A stretch of 64,000 bases of DNA from positions 5,814,757-5,878,756 of the forward strand of contig NZ_CP016170.1 in assembly GCF_001676705.1 (NCBI RefSeq), read 5' to 3'. The translations under genes and the position numbers were made by a program. Shown here in pieces: positions 42,892-52,692 of the stretch. Origin of the DNA: Bordetella bronchialis (GTDB lineage: Bacteria; Pseudomonadota; Gammaproteobacteria; Burkholderiales; Burkholderiaceae_B). The notes beneath the pieces were generated by a model, which saw only the letters and a list, made by a program, of their open reading frames with translations, searched no databases and was not told where the DNA came from. How positions within the stretch are numbered: the stretch's first letter is position 1; every line of letters begins with the position of its first letter.

Positions 42892-43896
42892 ATGGAATCC
42901 GAGATGTTTGATCAAAAGTCCGAAGGCGCGATTTTAGCCCCCGCCCCCGCCAAGGCCGACAGCCGCGGCGCCGGGGATCTGGTCAGCGAGCTGCTGCTGG
43001 GCATGCGGCTGTACGGCATCCAGTACCGCCGCATGCAATTCGCGCCGCCTTTCGGTATCGGCTTCGGCGCCGCGACCGGCCGGGCACAGTTTCATTTCAT
43101 CGCGCGTGGCGCGGTATTCCTGCGCACGGACAGCGGAGCGGTGCATCCCCTGAAGACGGGCGATGCCGTGCTGCTGCCGCATGGCCGCGCGCATGAAGTA
43201 CTTTCCGAACCGGATCTGCGCACGCGCGATATCGCCACCTTCGACACACTGAAGCTATGCGAGACGGTATGCGCCGTCGTGGCCGGCGACCGCACGGGGG
43301 ACCACGTCGGCGATGCGCTGATATTCAGCGGTTGCATGGCGTTCGACCTGGGCGGCATGCAACCGCTGGTGGCCGCCATGCCGGAGGTCATGCGGGTGGA
43401 TACGCTATTGGAGCGCTACCCCGAGATCCTGCCCATGCTCGAAGCCATGGCGCGCGAGTCACGCGAGGAGCGCGCCGGCTATGCGGGCATCCTGGCGCGG
43501 CTGGCCGATGTGGTCTCGGCGTTTATCGTGCGCGGTTGGGCCGAATGCGGCTGTGGCGATGCCAGCGGCTGGGTCGAAGCACTGCGCGACCCACGCCTGG
43601 GGCGGGCGATCGTGGCCATGCATCGCGAGCCCGGCCGCGATTGGACGGTGGCCGAACTCGCGGAGCGCATGGGCAGTTCGCGGTCCGTCTTCGCGGAGCG
43701 CTTCCTGGCCGTGACCGGCATGACGCCGCTGCGCTACCTGACCGAATTGCGCATGCGGCTGGCGGCGCAATGGATACGCGATGGACGCACATCCATCGAA
43801 GGCGCGGCGTATGAGCTGGGCTACGGTTCCCAGGCGGCATTCAGCCGTGCGTTCAAGCGCATCGTTGGCCATCCGCCGGGGGCCGTGCGCGACTGA
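42892..43896 (+). CDS. AraC-family transcriptional regulator
   Basis: 334 aa. The N-terminal cupin-like sensor (AraC_binding/Cupin_6 type) contains FGIGFGAATGRAQFHFIARG and HPLKTGDAVLLPHGRAHEVL. The C-terminal double helix-turn-helix shows DWTVAELAERMGSSRSVFAE, GMTPLRYLTELRMRLAAQWI and the second recognition helix AYELGYGSQAAFSRAFKRIV. It is divergent from the MFS transporter, so transport control is likely. The following gene starts 86 bp later on the same strand. Confidence 0.92.
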   Translation: MESEMFDQKSEGAILAPAPAKADSRGAGDLVSELLLGMRLYGIQYRRMQFAPPFGIGFGAATGRAQFHFIARGAVFLRTDSGAVHPLKTGDAVLLPHGRAHEVLSEPDLRTRDIATFDTLKLCETVCAVVAGDRTGDHVGDALIFSGCMAFDLGGMQPLVAAMPEVMRVDTLLERYPEILPMLEAMARESREERAGYAGILARLADVVSAFIVRGWAECGCGDASGWVEALRDPRLGRAIVAMHREPGRDWTVAELAERMGSSRSVFAERFLAVTGMTPLRYLTELRMRLAAQWIRDGRTSIEGAAYELGYGSQAAFSRAFKRIVGHPPGAVRD

Positions 43897-43982
43897 GCGC
43901 AACCGTGGACGTGTACGCAACCGTGGCGGCGGGCGCGGTACTGATGCACCGCATTTCCCATCCATTTCACGGAGCCGCTGCC

Positions 43983-44720
43983 ATGCATGTTTCTTCCCAA
44001 TCCGCATCCACGCCGTTTCCCTCCACCGCGCTGCCCGCGCGGAACGCCACGTCCGCGCCAGGCGCTCAGCAGGAGACGCAGGCCGATACTGCCGGCCCCG
44101 CTGCACCGCGATCTTCGGCACCGGTACACATCGTCGTGGCCGCCGATGACACGGTATTCGGCATCGCGCAGCGCCATCGCGATGCCATCGATGCCGGGAT
44201 CTGCCAGATCGCCGCGGCATTGTGGCGGCACAATCCTCAGGCATTCCAGCAGAACGATATGAACCGCCTGAAGGCTGGCGTGCGGATCGAGTTGCCGGCG
44301 GCCGAGACGATACGTGCGATACCCGCGCAAGAGGCGGCACGGCTGTGCGCCGCGCATATCGATCCGGACACGCAAAAGCGCCACGGCACCGTGGGGGTGA
44401 CCGTCCGCGCCAGTTACGAAGATCAGCGCACGCTGCGCCAGGGTGAGCGGGAACTGGTGTACTTCCGCGATACGCTGGGCGCGATCGCGCAGCGCTTCCA
44501 TGTCCCCGGCGCGACGCTGCACCAGAAGCTGGTCGCCATGGCCACGGCCAATCCCGATGCCTTCCGGAACGGCAATATGAACGCTCTGCGCACGGGGGTA
44601 TTGCTTCGCATGCCCACGGACGCGCAGGTGCTGGCCATGGATGCGGAAAGCGCGAAAGCGGAAGTCGGCCGGCAGTGGCGCGAGTATCAGGGCTACACGC
44701 GCCCGGCCATGAAGTGCTGA
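43983..44720 (+). CDS. Soluble protein with two FimV-like LysM modules
   Basis: 245 aa without signal peptide or membrane helix from the ATG at 43983 (GGAG upstream). An Ala/Ser/Thr-rich N-terminus precedes two copies of the FimV/TspA-type peptidoglycan-binding module. The first (about 48-120) has VVAADDTVFGIAQRH, NPQAFQQNDMNRLKAGVRI and a proline end. The second (about 158-230) has FRDTLGAIAQRF and NPDAFRNGNMNALRTGVLLR. These match the polar hub proteins but lack their transmembrane helix and TPR domains. I do not know the function. Longer starts (43905 or an internal 43944) add no export signal. Confidence 0.7.
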   Translation: MHVSSQSASTPFPSTALPARNATSAPGAQQETQADTAGPAAPRSSAPVHIVVAADDTVFGIAQRHRDAIDAGICQIAAALWRHNPQAFQQNDMNRLKAGVRIELPAAETIRAIPAQEAARLCAAHIDPDTQKRHGTVGVTVRASYEDQRTLRQGERELVYFRDTLGAIAQRFHVPGATLHQKLVAMATANPDAFRNGNMNALRTGVLLRMPTDAQVLAMDAESAKAEVGRQWREYQGYTRPAMKC

Positions 44721-44740
44721 GGGGTCTTACGCGATGTGCA

Positions 44741-46108
44741 TCACTTCCCGATGCAGAACCGCGAAAATATTTCCCCCAGCAGATCGTCGCTGGTGAACAC
44801 CCCGGTGATGGACGCCAGGCTTTCATGCGCCAGGCGTAGTTCCTCGGCGAAAAGGTCCAGCACGCGGTCATCCTGCGCGGCGTGCTGGGCGGCGATGGAC
44901 AGGTGTTCCTGGGCTTGCTGCAGGGCGCGCAGATGGCGTTCGCGGGCCAGCCAGGGGGACTCCGCTCCCGGGTTCCAGCCGGCGATGTCCAGCAGCGCCT
45001 TGCGCAGCGTATCCAGGCCTTCGCCGGTGCGGGCGGAGATATGCAACACACCCGCTGGCGGGTCGTACGCCTTCTTCGCGTCCGGCAGGTCCACCTTGTT
45101 CATGACTTTCAGGACCGGTGTCCCCGCCGGCAACCGCGCGGCGATCCCCGCATCCAGCGTTTCTTCATCGCCCGCCGTGGCGTCCTGCAAGTGCAGGATG
45201 ACGTCGGCCCTTTCGATTTCCTTCCACGTCCTGGCGATGCCTATCTGTTCCACGGGATCGTCCGTCTCGCGCAAGCCCGCGGTGTCCACGATGTGAAGCG
45301 GCACGCCGTCCAGGTGGATTTCCTGCACCACTTTGTCGCGCGTGGTGCCGGCGATGGGGGTGACGATGGCGACCTCGTCGCCGGCCAGTGCGTTCAATAG
45401 ACTGGACTTCCCCACATTCGGCCGGCCGGCCAGCACCACATGCAGGCCTTCGCGCAGGATCACGCCCTGCCGCGTCTGGGCGATGATGGCGCGCAGGTCC
45501 GCGGAAAGCGCGTCCAGCATGGGCCTGGCCTGGTATTTCTCCAGGAAGTCGATCTCTTCCTCGGGGAAATCCAGCGTCGCCTCGACCAGCATGCGCAGAT
45601 GCACGATGCGGTCGGCCAGGGCGTTCACCTTATGCGAGAAGACCCCGGACAGCGACGCCATCGCGCCGCGCGCCGCCGCGTCGGAGGTAGCCTCGATCAG
45701 GTCGGCCACGGCTTCGGCCTGCGCCAGGTCGATACGGCCATTCAGGAAGGCCCGCTGCGTGAACTCGCCGGGCTCCGCGATGCGCAGGCCCATATCGCGG
45801 CCAGCGTCCAGGCACAGCTGCAGCACGCGCCGCAGTACGGCCGGGCCGCCATGTCCCTGTAGTTCGAGCACGTCCTCGCCGGTATAGGAATGTGGCCCCG
45901 GAAAAAACAGCACGATGCCCTCGTCCAGCACTTCGCCAGCGTCGGTCGTGAAAGGCAGGAGATGCGCGTGGCGGGGGATCAGCTCGCGCTGAAAAAGGCG
46001 ACGCACCATATTGGCAAGCGATGCACCGGAAACGCGCACGATGCCCACGCCGCCGCGGCCGGGCGCCGTGGCGATCGCCGCGATGGGCACTGACGGTAAG
46101 GGGGACAT
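44741..46108 (-). CDS. mnmE: tRNA modification GTPase MnmE
   Basis: 455-aa K+-activated GTPase (TrmE) that with MnmG makes cmnm5U34 in tRNA. The N-terminal formyl-THF-binding domain begins [20 protein letters not shown], the G1 loop is [16 protein letters not shown]2/G3 lie in [10 protein letters not shown] and [14 protein letters not shown]4 is MNKVDLPD, and the C-terminal redox tail is CIGK with the conserved cysteine. The start at 46108 matches the family; seven codons upstream is an artefact. Its usual neighbour yidC is separated from it by about 15 kb. Confidence 0.98.
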   Translation of the reverse strand: MSPLPSVPIAAIATAPGRGGVGIVRVSGASLANMVRRLFQRELIPRHAHLLPFTTDAGEVLDEGIVLFFPGPHSYTGEDVLELQGHGGPAVLRRVLQLCLDAGRDMGLRIAEPGEFTQRAFLNGRIDLAQAEAVADLIEATSDAAARGAMASLSGVFSHKVNALADRIVHLRMLVEATLDFPEEEIDFLEKYQARPMLDALSADLRAIIAQTRQGVILREGLHVVLAGRPNVGKSSLLNALAGDEVAIVTPIAGTTRDKVVQEIHLDGVPLHIVDTAGLRETDDPVEQIGIARTWKEIERADVILHLQDATAGDEETLDAGIAARLPAGTPVLKVMNKVDLPDAKKAYDPPAGVLHISARTGEGLDTLRKALLDIAGWNPGAESPWLARERHLRALQQAQEHLSIAAQHAAQDDRVLDLFAEELRLAHESLASITGVFTSDDLLGEIFSRFCIGK

Positions 46109-46145
46109 ATAACCGGATCGACTAGGCAATAAGGGAATATAACCG

Positions 46146-46174
46146 TTGCGCCTGGCATATTTGCTCGGTATGTT
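46146..46174 (+). promoter_or_regulatory. Candidate promoter of the dipeptide ABC operon
   Basis: TTGCGC (46146-46151) and TATGTT (46169-46174) with 17-bp spacing, about 41 bp ahead of the substrate-binding protein start. Only three and four of six bases match consensus. Confidence 0.35.
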
Positions 46175-46214
46175 GCGCCGTGGAGTTCAAGTACAACTTG
46201 ATCAGGAGTCTTTC

Positions 46215-47816
46215 ATGTCTCGTTGGTTTACCCGCGCCGTCGTGGGCGGATTCACCGCCATGGCGATCGCCCTCGGCGCGCACGGCACCGCCGCGGCCAG
46301 GGACCTGGTGATCGGTCTGAAGACCGAGCCCAGCTCGCTCGATCCCCAATATCATTCGCTGACCCCGAATACGCAGATTGCGTTGACCATTTTCGATCCG
46401 CTGGTGCGGGCCGATGACCAGTTGAAGCCGCGCCCCGCGCTGGCCGAGTCCTGGACGGTGGATGGCAATGTCTGGACCTTCAAGCTGCGGCCCAATGTGA
46501 AGTTCTCCGACGGCTCGCCGTTCACGGCGGACGACGTGGTGTTCACTTTCGAGCGCGTGCCCAAGGTGCCCAACAGTCCCTCGCCCTTCACGCTCTATCT
46601 GAAGGACGTGGCCAAGACCGAGGCCGTGGATCCCCTGACGGTGCGCATCACCACCAAGGGTCCCTCCCCCCTGCTGCTGCCCAACCTGGGCCAGCTGCCC
46701 ATCCTTTCCAAGAAGGCCGCGTCCGGCGCCGCGCCGGAAGGCAAGACGACCACCGAGCTGAATGCGGGCGATGGCCTGGTAGGCACCGGTCCCTATAAGT
46801 TTGTCTCGTGGAAGCGCGGCGCCGAGCTCGTGCTGGCCCGCAACGACAACTACTGGGGCAAGAAGCCGGTCTGGGACAAAGTCGTCTACAAGCCCATGAC
46901 CAACGCGGCCAGCCGCGTGGCGGCCCTCCTGGCGGGTGACGTCGACATGATCGAGGATCCCCCGACCGACGACCTGCCCAAACTCAAGGCCGACAAGAAC
47001 CTGTACATACAGCAGACGCCTTCGGTGCGCGTGATGTACGTGGCCATGGACCAGTACAACGAAGTCAGCCCCGGCATCACCGACGCGGACGGCAAGCCGC
47101 TGGCCAAGAACCCGCTGAAGGACAAGCGCGTGCGCGAGGCGCTGTCGCTGGCCATCGACCGCAAGGCCATCGAGGATCGCGTCATGGGCGGCGTGTCCAA
47201 GCCCGCCGGCAACCTGCTGCCCTATCCCATGTTCGGCGCGTCCAAGACCTATGCGGAGGCGCCCAGGGCCGACGTCAACAAGGCCAAGAAGCTGCTGGCC
47301 GATGCAGGCTATCCCAAGGGTTTCGACATCACGCTGGGCGCGCCCTCGGGCCGCTACATCAATGACTCCAAGGTGGCGCAGGCGATCGCGTCCATGTGGA
47401 GCCGCATCGGCGTCAAGACCAATGTCGAAGCCTCGGCCCCGCCGGTGTTCTTCAAGAACCGCGACTCGTACAAGTACAGCGCATATCTGGCGGGCTGGTC
47501 GGTGACCAGCGGTGAAATGTCCAATGCCCTGGGATCGCTCGCGGTGACCTCCGATCCTTCCAAGGGCCTGGGCACCACGAACCGCGGCCGCTATTCCAAC
47601 CCGGAAATGGACAAGCTCTACATGGAGGCCGCCACCACCATGGACGACGCCAAGCGGGCCGAACTGCTGTCCAAGGCGGCGGACCTGCTGATGGCCGACT
47701 ACGGCCTGCTGCCCATTCATTTCGAGCTGTCCGTGTGGGCCATGAAGAAGGACATCCGTTACGCGGGCCGTTCCGACCAGATGACCGAAGCACAGGATGT
47801 CACGCTGAAGCAGTAA
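46215..47816 (+). CDS. Dipeptide-type ABC transporter substrate-binding protein
   Basis: 533-aa periplasmic binding protein of the DppA/OppA family. A signal peptide (MSRWFTRAVVGGFTAMAIAL, cleaved near AHGTAAA) is followed by the family opening RDLVIGLKTEPSSLDPQYHS. VWTFKLRPNVKFSDGSPF, GTGPYKFVSWKRGAELVLAR, KDKRVREALSLAIDRKAIED and a C-terminal lobe follow. The ATG at 46215 has AGGAG upstream. It delivers ligand, probably peptides or acylated amino acids, to the permease pair encoded next. The 3' neighbour starts 9 bp downstream with GTG. Confidence 0.95.
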   Translation: MSRWFTRAVVGGFTAMAIALGAHGTAAARDLVIGLKTEPSSLDPQYHSLTPNTQIALTIFDPLVRADDQLKPRPALAESWTVDGNVWTFKLRPNVKFSDGSPFTADDVVFTFERVPKVPNSPSPFTLYLKDVAKTEAVDPLTVRITTKGPSPLLLPNLGQLPILSKKAASGAAPEGKTTTELNAGDGLVGTGPYKFVSWKRGAELVLARNDNYWGKKPVWDKVVYKPMTNAASRVAALLAGDVDMIEDPPTDDLPKLKADKNLYIQQTPSVRVMYVAMDQYNEVSPGITDADGKPLAKNPLKDKRVREALSLAIDRKAIEDRVMGGVSKPAGNLLPYPMFGASKTYAEAPRADVNKAKKLLADAGYPKGFDITLGAPSGRYINDSKVAQAIASMWSRIGVKTNVEASAPPVFFKNRDSYKYSAYLAGWSVTSGEMSNALGSLAVTSDPSKGLGTTNRGRYSNPEMDKLYMEAATTMDDAKRAELLSKAADLLMADYGLLPIHFELSVWAMKKDIRYAGRSDQMTEAQDVTLKQ

Positions 47817-47825
47817 AGGTGTTCT

Positions 47826-48800
47826 GTGCTAGCCACCATTATCCGCAGGCTGCTGCAGACCATCGTCGTCATGCTCGTCATGTCGGCGCTGGTCTTCGGC
47901 GGCATCTACCTGGTGGGCGATCCGGTCTCCATGATGGCCAGTCCGGATGCCACCGAAATCGAACGTGCCGCCATCCGGCAGTCGCTGGGACTGGACCAGC
48001 CCTTGTGGCACCAGTACCTGATCTTCATCGGCAAGGCCATCCACGGCGATTTCGGCAATAGCTTCCTGACCGGCGAACCGGCCATGCGGCTCATCCTGGA
48101 CCGCATGCCGGCGACCATGGAGCTGGCGGTGGTGGCCATGTTGCTGTCGTTGCTGATCGGCATACCGCTGGGCATCCGCGCCGGGCTCAAGCCGAACGCG
48201 CCCGCCTCGCGCGCGATCATGACGGGCTCGGTGCTGGGATTTTCCCTGCCCAATTTCTGGGTGGGCCTGATGCTGATCATGGTGTTCGCGGTCACGCTGG
48301 GCTGGCTGCCCGCCAGCGGACGCGGCCCTACCGCATCGCTGGGAGGCTTGCGCCTGAGCGTACTGACGCCGGGCGGCTGGGCCAATCTGATCCTGCCCGC
48401 GGCCACCATCGCGCTGGCCAAGTGCGCGACCATCATACGGATCACGCGCGCCGCCACGCGCGAGGCCCTGCCGATGGATTACATCAAGTTCGCCCGCGCC
48501 AAGGGCCTGTCGGAATCGCGCGTATTGCGCGTGCACCTGCTCAAGAACATCCTGATCCCTATCGTCACCGTCGCCGGCCTGGAATTCGGCCAGGTGGTGG
48601 CCTTCGCGGTGGTGACGGAGTCGGTGTTTTCCTGGCCTGGCATGGGCAAGCTGCTGATCGATTCCATCATCAACCTGGACCGGCCCGTGGTGGTCGCCTA
48701 TCTGCTGCTGATTGTGTTTTTCCTGGTCATGCTTAACCTCGTGGTGGACATCGTCTACACCGTGCTGGACCCCCGCGTACGATTGGACGGACGACGATGA
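47826..48800 (+). CDS. Dipeptide-type ABC transporter permease, DppB-like
   Basis: 324-aa inner-membrane permease with about six hydrophobic helices, opening TIIRRLLQTIVVMLVMSALV, and the cytoplasmic EAA loop near EALPMDYIKFARAKGLSESR. GTG start at 47826, nine bases after the binding-protein stop. Overlaps the next gene by four bases (ATGA), so translation is coupled. Confidence 0.95.
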   Translation: MLATIIRRLLQTIVVMLVMSALVFGGIYLVGDPVSMMASPDATEIERAAIRQSLGLDQPLWHQYLIFIGKAIHGDFGNSFLTGEPAMRLILDRMPATMELAVVAMLLSLLIGIPLGIRAGLKPNAPASRAIMTGSVLGFSLPNFWVGLMLIMVFAVTLGWLPASGRGPTASLGGLRLSVLTPGGWANLILPAATIALAKCATIIRITRAATREALPMDYIKFARAKGLSESRVLRVHLLKNILIPIVTVAGLEFGQVVAFAVVTESVFSWPGMGKLLIDSIINLDRPVVVAYLLLIVFFLVMLNLVVDIVYTVLDPRVRLDGRR

Positions 48801-49729
48801 CAACGACCGCTACTCCCCGGACGGCGGCCACGCCGCCCGCGCCCGTCGCGAAGGAAGCCGGCCCCTGGCGCCGCTTCCTGGAGGACTTCTTCGCCAGCAA
48901 GCTGGCCACGCTGGGCCTGGTGGTCCTGGTGGCGATGATCCTGGCGGTGCTGCTGGCGCCCTGGATCGCGCCGCAGAATCCGTATGACATCGGCAGCCTG
49001 GACATCATGGACGCCAAGCTGCCGCCGGGCAGCGAGAACGTTGCCGGCGACATGACCTATTGGCTGGGCACCGACGGCCAGGCGCGCGACATGTTGTCCG
49101 CAATTCTCTACGGCTTGCGCACCAGCTTGATGGTGGGCTGTATTTCGGTGTTCTTCGCCTTTGTCATCGGCGCCACGGTGGGCCTGGTGGCCGCGTATTT
49201 CGGCGGGCGCGTGGACGCGCTGTTGATGCGCATCGCCGATATCCAGCTGTCGTTTCCGTCCATCCTAGTCGCCCTGATCCTGCTTTCCATCCTGGGCTCG
49301 GGCGTGGACAAGGTAATCATCGCCTTGATCGTCGTGCAGTGGGCGTATTTCGCCCGCACCGCGCGCGGCGCGGCGCTGGTGGAGCGCGGCAAGGAATACG
49401 TCGAAGCCGCGCGGTGCATGTCGCTGGGCTCGTGGCGCATATTGCGGCGCCACCTGCTGCCCAACTGCATGCCGCCCTTGATCGTGGTCGCCACCATAGA
49501 CCTGGCACACGCCATCGCGCTGGAAGCCACCCTGTCTTTCCTGGGCGTGGGCGTCCCCGTGACGGAGCCTTCGCTGGGCATGCTGATCTCCAACGGCTTC
49601 GAATTCCTGATGTCCGGACGCTACTGGATCTCGTTTTTCCCCGGCGTGGCCCTGGCCATCGCCATCATCGCCATCAATCTGGTCGGCGACCATCTGCGCG
49701 ATGTACTGAATCCGCGCAACGCGTCGTAA
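48797..49729 (+). CDS. Dipeptide-type ABC transporter permease, DppC-like
   Basis: 310-aa permease partner, with the N-terminal helix FFASKLATLGLVVLVAMILA and the DppC-type sequence LGTDGQARDMLSAILYGLRT. Its EAA loop lies near GKEYVEAARCMSLGSWRILR. A four-base overlap joins it to the DppB-like gene, and 10 bp separate it from the first ATPase gene. Confidence 0.95.
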   Translation: MTTTATPRTAATPPAPVAKEAGPWRRFLEDFFASKLATLGLVVLVAMILAVLLAPWIAPQNPYDIGSLDIMDAKLPPGSENVAGDMTYWLGTDGQARDMLSAILYGLRTSLMVGCISVFFAFVIGATVGLVAAYFGGRVDALLMRIADIQLSFPSILVALILLSILGSGVDKVIIALIVVQWAYFARTARGAALVERGKEYVEAARCMSLGSWRILRRHLLPNCMPPLIVVATIDLAHAIALEATLSFLGVGVPVTEPSLGMLISNGFEFLMSGRYWISFFPGVALAIAIIAINLVGDHLRDVLNPRNAS

Positions 49730-49739
49730 GGAGGCCGCG

Positions 49740-50768
49740 ATGACGACGATGACTAGCGCCTCTTCCAGCGCGCCGGACGCGGCGGCGCGCCAGGGGGCGC
49801 GCGTACTGGACGTGTCCGGATTGCGCACCCATTTCTTCACGCGGGCCGGCGTGGTCAAGGCCGTGGACGGCGTGGACCTGAGCCTGGGCGAAGGCGAAAT
49901 CCTGGGGCTGGTGGGCGAATCCGGGTCCGGCAAGAGCATCACGGGTTTTTCGCTGATCGGCCTGATCGACGAACCCGGCCGCATCGTGGATGGCTCCATC
50001 CGCTTCGATGGCCGGGAGCTGCGCGGCGCATCGCCGGCCCAGATGCGCGCGCTGCGCGGCAACGACATCGCCATGATCTTCCAGGATCCGATGATGACGC
50101 TGAATCCGGTCCTGCGCGTGGATACCCAGATGATAGAGGCCATCCAGGCGCATCGCCGGATGGACAGGGCGGCGGCCCGGCAGCGCGCCCGCGACGTGCT
50201 GGCGATGGTGGGCATCCCCGCGCCCGACGAGCGGCTGCGCGCCTATCCGCACCAGCTGTCCGGGGGCATGCGCCAGCGCGTGGCGATCGCCATCGCGCTG
50301 CTGAACGCGCCACGCGTGATCATCGCCGACGAGCCCACCACGGCGCTGGACGTGACCATCCAGGGCCAGATCCTGTACGAAGTGCAGAAGCTGTGCCGCG
50401 ATACCGGGACGGCGCTCCTGTGGATCACGCACGACCTGGCCGTCGTATCGGGACTGGCCGACCGCATCGCGGTGATGTACGCCGGCCGCGTCGTCGAAAC
50501 CGGCACCACGGCCGAGGTCATCGGCCGTCCGCTGCATCCCTATACGCATGGCCTGATGATGTCCATCCCCACGCCGGAGACGCGCGGCCACGAACTGGCT
50601 TCGATTCCGGGCATGACGCCATCGCTGCTCAAACTGCCGGAGGGCTGTGCCTTCCGCACCCGCTGTCCGCGCGCCACCGACACCTGTCTGCGCGAGCCCG
50701 GCTCCGTCGAGTTCCGCCCCGGGCATTGGGTACGCTGCTGGCATGCCGGCGAACCGGAGGCACGATGA
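49740..50768 (+). CDS. Oligopeptide ABC transporter ATPase, DppD-like
   Basis: 342-aa ATPase. Walker A GESGSGKS spans 59-66, the signature [15 protein letters not shown] and Walker [14 protein letters not shown] follow, and the C-terminal oligopeptide-type extension ends with a cysteine-containing region ([14 protein letters not shown]) that binds an iron-sulfur cluster in related DppD proteins. It overlaps the next ATPase gene by four bases. Confidence 0.95.
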   Translation: MTTMTSASSSAPDAAARQGARVLDVSGLRTHFFTRAGVVKAVDGVDLSLGEGEILGLVGESGSGKSITGFSLIGLIDEPGRIVDGSIRFDGRELRGASPAQMRALRGNDIAMIFQDPMMTLNPVLRVDTQMIEAIQAHRRMDRAAARQRARDVLAMVGIPAPDERLRAYPHQLSGGMRQRVAIAIALLNAPRVIIADEPTTALDVTIQGQILYEVQKLCRDTGTALLWITHDLAVVSGLADRIAVMYAGRVVETGTTAEVIGRPLHPYTHGLMMSIPTPETRGHELASIPGMTPSLLKLPEGCAFRTRCPRATDTCLREPGSVEFRPGHWVRCWHAGEPEAR

Positions 50769-51826
50769 ACGGGCAGACGACTCCTATCCTGGCGCTGCGC
50801 GGCGCGGAGATGCGCTTCGTGCAGCCGGTCGACCTGGCCGGCCGCATCGCCAACCTGTTCGGCGCCGGGCTGCGCAAGACCGTGGTGCATGCCGTGGCGG
50901 GCGTGGACCTGGACGTGATGCCCGGTGAAGTGATCGGCGTGGTCGGCGAATCCGGATGCGGCAAGTCCACGCTGGGCAGGATGATCAGCGGCATCCTGCC
51001 GCCTACCTCGGGCAGCATTGCCTACGCCGGCCAGCCCGTGGCCGGCATGGACGACCGGCAGCGCCGCGCGTATGAGCTGGGCGTGCAGATGATCTTCCAG
51101 GATCCCTATGCATCGCTGAATCCGCGCATGCGGGTGGAAGAAATCATCGGCGAAGCGCCCATGGTCCACGGCCTGGTGGGCCGCCGCGAACGCAAGGAAT
51201 ATGTAGCCGGATTGATGCGACAGGTCGGCCTGGACCCGGCCTACGCGCAACGCTATCCGCACCAGTTTTCCGGCGGACAGCGACAGCGCATCGGCATCGC
51301 GCGCGCCCTGGCCCTGAAGCCCAGGGTCATCGTCTGCGACGAGGCCGTGGCGGCGCTCGATGTCTCGATCCAGGCGCAGGTGCTGAACCTGTTCGGCAAA
51401 CTGCGTCGCGAACTGGACCTGACCTATCTGTTCATCAGCCACAACCTGGGCGTGGTCAGCCATATTTCGGATCGCGTCGCCATCATGTACCTGGGACGCA
51501 TCGTCGAGCTCGCGTCCACGGAACAGGTCTTCAAGCACGCCAATCATCCCTATACCCAGGCCTTGCTGAAAGAGCTGCCGACCTTGAATCCCGAGCGGCG
51601 CAACTTCCGCCCCATACAGGGCGAGCTGCCGTCGCCGCTGGCGCCCCCGCCGGGCTGTACCTTCCATCCGCGCTGTCCGCATGCGATGGACCGGTGCCGG
51701 CAGGAAAGGCCGGCCCTGCGCGAAGTCGCGCCGGGCCAGCTCAGCGCCTGCCATCTGAACGATCTGCCCGCCGCCGCGCCGCGGCCGGTTGCCTTCCACG
51801 CGAGTTCCGTCGCCACGCAGAGCTGA
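50765..51826 (+). CDS. Oligopeptide ABC transporter ATPase, DppF-like
   Basis: 353-aa second ATPase of the pair. Walker A GESGCGKS is at about 61-68, signature FSGGQRQRIGIARAL, Walker B VIVCDEAVAALDVSIQ (Ala replaces the usual Pro in DEP, a tolerated variation) and a C-terminal cysteine motif CTFHPRCPHAMDRC. The start at 50765 overlaps the DppD-like gene by ATGA; the longer frame is a shadow of that gene. It ends 5 bp before the amidohydrolase gene. Confidence 0.95.
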   Translation: MNGQTTPILALRGAEMRFVQPVDLAGRIANLFGAGLRKTVVHAVAGVDLDVMPGEVIGVVGESGCGKSTLGRMISGILPPTSGSIAYAGQPVAGMDDRQRRAYELGVQMIFQDPYASLNPRMRVEEIIGEAPMVHGLVGRRERKEYVAGLMRQVGLDPAYAQRYPHQFSGGQRQRIGIARALALKPRVIVCDEAVAALDVSIQAQVLNLFGKLRRELDLTYLFISHNLGVVSHISDRVAIMYLGRIVELASTEQVFKHANHPYTQALLKELPTLNPERRNFRPIQGELPSPLAPPPGCTFHPRCPHAMDRCRQERPALREVAPGQLSACHLNDLPAAAPRPVAFHASSVATQS

Positions 51827-51831
51827 AAACC

Positions 51832-52692
51832 ATGCGCACCGCCGATACGCCCTTCGCTCCCTATACACGCATCGGGCCGCGTGGCACGCCGCTGCCGCTG
51901 ATCTGCGATTCGCCGCACAGCGGCGTCACCTATCCCGCGGACTTCGGCTATGCCATCGAGCCGGATGTGCTGCGCACCGGCGAAGACACGCACGTCGACG
52001 AGTTGTGGCAGGCCATACCCGACGTCGGCGGGACATTGATCCTGGCCGAATTCCCGCGCACCTATATCGATCCCAACCGCGAGCCGGACGATATCGATCC
52101 GCGCCTGCTGGCCGAAGCCTGGCCCGGCGCGATCAATCCCTCCGAAAAAAGCCGCATCGGGCATGGACTGATCTGGGGCAAGGCGGGTGGCCGCCGCATC
52201 TACGATCGCAAGTTGTCGGTGGAGGAAGTGCGCCATCGCATCGAGGCCTACCACCAGCCTTACCACGCCGCCCTGAACCGCGACATCGAGGCGGCCTACA
52301 AGCAGTTCGGCGCCGTCTGGCACTTGAATCTGCACTCCATGCCCTCGGATTCCTACGAGGTCCTGCAGGTCCCCGGCGGCGGCCAGCTCGCCGATTTCGT
52401 GCTCGGCGACCGCGACGGCACCACGTGCGAGCCCGAACTCGTGGACGTGGTGGAAAACTCCTTGCGCGCCAGCGGCTATACGGTCGCGCGCAACGATCCC
52501 TTCAAGGGCGTGGCGCTCATCGCCCGGCTGGGCAAGCCCGCGCAGCGGCGCCATAGCCTGCAGATCGAAATCCATCGCGGGCAGTACATGAATGAACGGA
52601 CGTTCGAAAAGAACGAGAAATTCCCGGCCATGCAGGCCGCACTGACCAAGGCGGCGCAAGACGTCGCGCTATACATTCAAAGGCAGCTATGA
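51832..52692 (+). CDS. N-formylglutamate amidohydrolase-like enzyme
   Basis: 286-aa member of the FGase/HutG (PF05013-type) family that removes formyl or small acyl groups from glutamate and relatives. Motifs: ICDSPHSGVTYP with the metal-binding histidine, GEDTHVDELW, EFPRTYIDPNREPDDID, WHLNLHSMPSDSYEV and QIEIHRGQYMNERTFE. No signal peptide. Its start lies 5 bp past the ABC ATPase and it overlaps the M20 gene by four bases. The coupling implies that it processes the ABC transporter's cargo. Because no histidine-degradation genes accompany it, the substrate may not be histidine-derived. Confidence 0.9.
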   Translation: MRTADTPFAPYTRIGPRGTPLPLICDSPHSGVTYPADFGYAIEPDVLRTGEDTHVDELWQAIPDVGGTLILAEFPRTYIDPNREPDDIDPRLLAEAWPGAINPSEKSRIGHGLIWGKAGGRRIYDRKLSVEEVRHRIEAYHQPYHAALNRDIEAAYKQFGAVWHLNLHSMPSDSYEVLQVPGGGQLADFVLGDRDGTTCEPELVDVVENSLRASGYTVARNDPFKGVALIARLGKPAQRRHSLQIEIHRGQYMNERTFEKNEKFPAMQAALTKAAQDVALYIQRQL

